Assembly (NCBI GenBank): GCA_937888665.1 | Contig: CALBET010000268.1 | Coordinates: 1 to 6,658 of the forward strand | Direction of reading: 5' to 3' | DNA from: an uncultured Acidobacteriota bacterium | Lineage (GTDB): Bacteria; Acidobacteriota; Vicinamibacteria; Vicinamibacterales; UBA8438 | Length of the DNA stretch: 6,658 nucleotides | Part shown: positions 6,378 to 6,658 of the stretch, piece after piece | Layout of the letters: each line of letters starts with the position of its first letter | How positions within the stretch are numbered: position 1 is the stretch's first letter | The notes under the pieces: model-generated | Database searches by the model: none | What the model saw: only the letters and a program-made list of their open reading frames with translations | Told to the model about the DNA's origin: nothing | Translations under genes and position numbers: made by a program

Positions 6378-6397
6378 CGCGGGCCTTCAGGCCCGCG
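6378..6397. repeat. Perfect 8-bp hairpin in the transporter leader
   Basis: CGCGGGCC (6378-6385) and GGCCCGCG (6390-6397) pair perfectly around the loop TTCA. The core GGGCC-TTCA-GGCCC is the same as in repeat copy 2 (4903-4916), so this is a related element with different flanks. It lies 26 bases upstream of the transporter ATG. Confidence 0.8.
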
Positions 6398-6398
6398 A

Positions 6399-6418
6399 GG
6401 CAAGGCTGAAGCGTTGCC
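6399..6418. repeat. Imperfect hairpin next to the 8-bp hairpin
   Basis: GGCAA (6399-6403) pairs with TTGCC (6414-6418), and GC (6405-6406) with GC (6411-6412), around the loop TGAA with one G-G mismatch. It looks like a slightly decayed palindrome. Confidence 0.5.
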
Positions 6419-6433
6419 CCACCGATGTGGGGC
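6416..6433. repeat. Perfect 7-bp hairpin GCCCCAC-CGAT-GTGGGGC
   Basis: Arms 6416-6422 and 6427-6433 pair perfectly around CGAT. It shares three bases with the previous hairpin, so only one of the two can be fully formed at a time. Confidence 0.65.
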
Positions 6434-6479
6434 GGCCTGCCGGTCCCCGAACCGCTATGTGCGATGTGGCCAGGGGGAG

Positions 6480-6505
6480 CCCGCCTTCGCCGAGGCTTCG
6501 GCGGG
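6480..6505. repeat. GC-rich palindromic element
   Basis: CCCGCC (6480-6485) pairs with GGCGGG (6500-6505). An alternative inner stem, GCCGA (6489-6493) with TCGGC (6498-6502), has the loop GGCT. Read forward it would encode AFAEASAGK, a peptide I associate with widespread intergenic repeats mis-called as genes. That family link is from memory. Confidence 0.55.
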
Positions 6506-6539
6506 TAAGCAGGCGCGGACTATGCGAGCGCCTGCTTAC
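6505..6539. repeat. 12-bp inverted repeat around the isomerase stop codon
   Basis: Bases 6505-6516 and 6528-6539 are perfect inverted complements (GTAAGCAGGCGC and GCGCCTGCTTAC is the pairing arm minus loop variation only at the centre) around an 11-base loop. The loop contains the TAG stop (6520-6522) of the upstream-lying minus-strand gene, and the right arm encodes its residues CKQAL. No T-run follows on the minus strand, so it is not a classic intrinsic terminator. Confidence 0.7.
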
Positions 6540-6658
6540 AGAAATCGAAGCAGCGGCGTATCTCTTCGACCGTATCGCCACCTTGGTATTCGTATTCGAT
6601 GTTCGCTGGAATGTCCCAGCGCTCGTCCCGCAGCATCGTGAGCACGGGCCCAATCGCC
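6520..6658 (-). CDS. Sugar phosphate isomerase/epimerase-like protein, C-terminal part
   Basis: Only the last 45 codons lie in the window; the gene continues past the right edge. They include LTMLRDERWDIPANIEYEYQ, GGDTVEEIRRCFDFCKQALA and the stop TAG at 6520-6522. The pattern D-E-R-W-x-I-P-A-N-I-E-Y-E-Y followed by GGDTVEEIRRC is typical of the C-terminus of xylose-isomerase-like TIM-barrel proteins annotated as sugar phosphate isomerases/epimerases; the glutamate in NIEYEY lies near the end of the barrel. The reaction and substrate cannot be told from this fragment. The transporter gene starts 167 bases further on in the same direction, so both may serve uptake and conversion of the same sugar-type compound. 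The repeats between them may affect how much transcript reaches the transporter. Confidence 0.75.
   Translation of the reverse strand, partial: AIGPVLTMLRDERWDIPANIEYEYQGGDTVEEIRRCFDFCKQALA

Noticed and set aside
6353..6403. TTG start at 6403 for the transporter
   Set aside because: The added residues are translated palindromic repeat, and ATG 6350-6352 gives the usual family N-terminus.
5738..6409. 223-codon plus-strand frame opposite the transporter
   Set aside because: Its arginine/glutamine/histidine-rich low-complexity translation is typical of the antisense of a membrane protein gene.

Overview
This window of high-GC DNA looks like chromosome from a soil or sediment bacterium, most likely an acidobacterium. 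That placement is inferred from three things: a duplicated-permease (ADOP-type) gene paired with a PadR regulator, a secreted Cx4R phosphatase-like protein, and intergenic DNA full of short palindromic repeats. No rRNA, tRNA, CRISPR array, transposase, integrase or phage gene is visible.

Left part (1-1165). A possible short minus-strand reading frame (42-194) lies near the left edge. A secreted phosphatase-like protein (386-937, +) has a strong ribosome binding site. It converges on a small two-helix membrane protein (977-1165, -).

Central part (1242-4810, minus strand, transcribed right to left). This is one tight regulatory unit. A promoter (4782-4810) runs into an 18-bp palindrome (4763-4780). 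Next come a PadR repressor (4439-4756), an ADOP-type ABC permease (1771-4428) and a Tat-exported ankyrin-repeat protein (1242-1749). The ankyrin gene carries one apparent single-base frameshift. Spacings of 10 and 21 bases suggest a single transcript, and the palindrome suggests the PadR protein represses its own operon.

Right part (4811-6658). A gene-free stretch (about 4811-5155) holds five copies of a palindromic repeat in both orientations. It lies between the PadR promoter and the 3' end of a major-facilitator transporter of the nucleoside:H+ symporter type (5156-6352, -). Upstream of the transporter is a string of five hairpins (6378-6539). Beyond these is the C-terminal end of a sugar phosphate isomerase/epimerase-like protein (6520-6658, -), cut by the window edge. 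The transporter and isomerase probably belong to one uptake-and-breakdown cluster for a sugar or nucleoside.

No convincing wholly new system is present. The observations most worth following are the frameshifted ankyrin gene in the ADOP operon, the overlapping promoter/operator/ribosome-binding layout of the PadR gene, and the repeats, whose stems vary in a pairing-preserving way.
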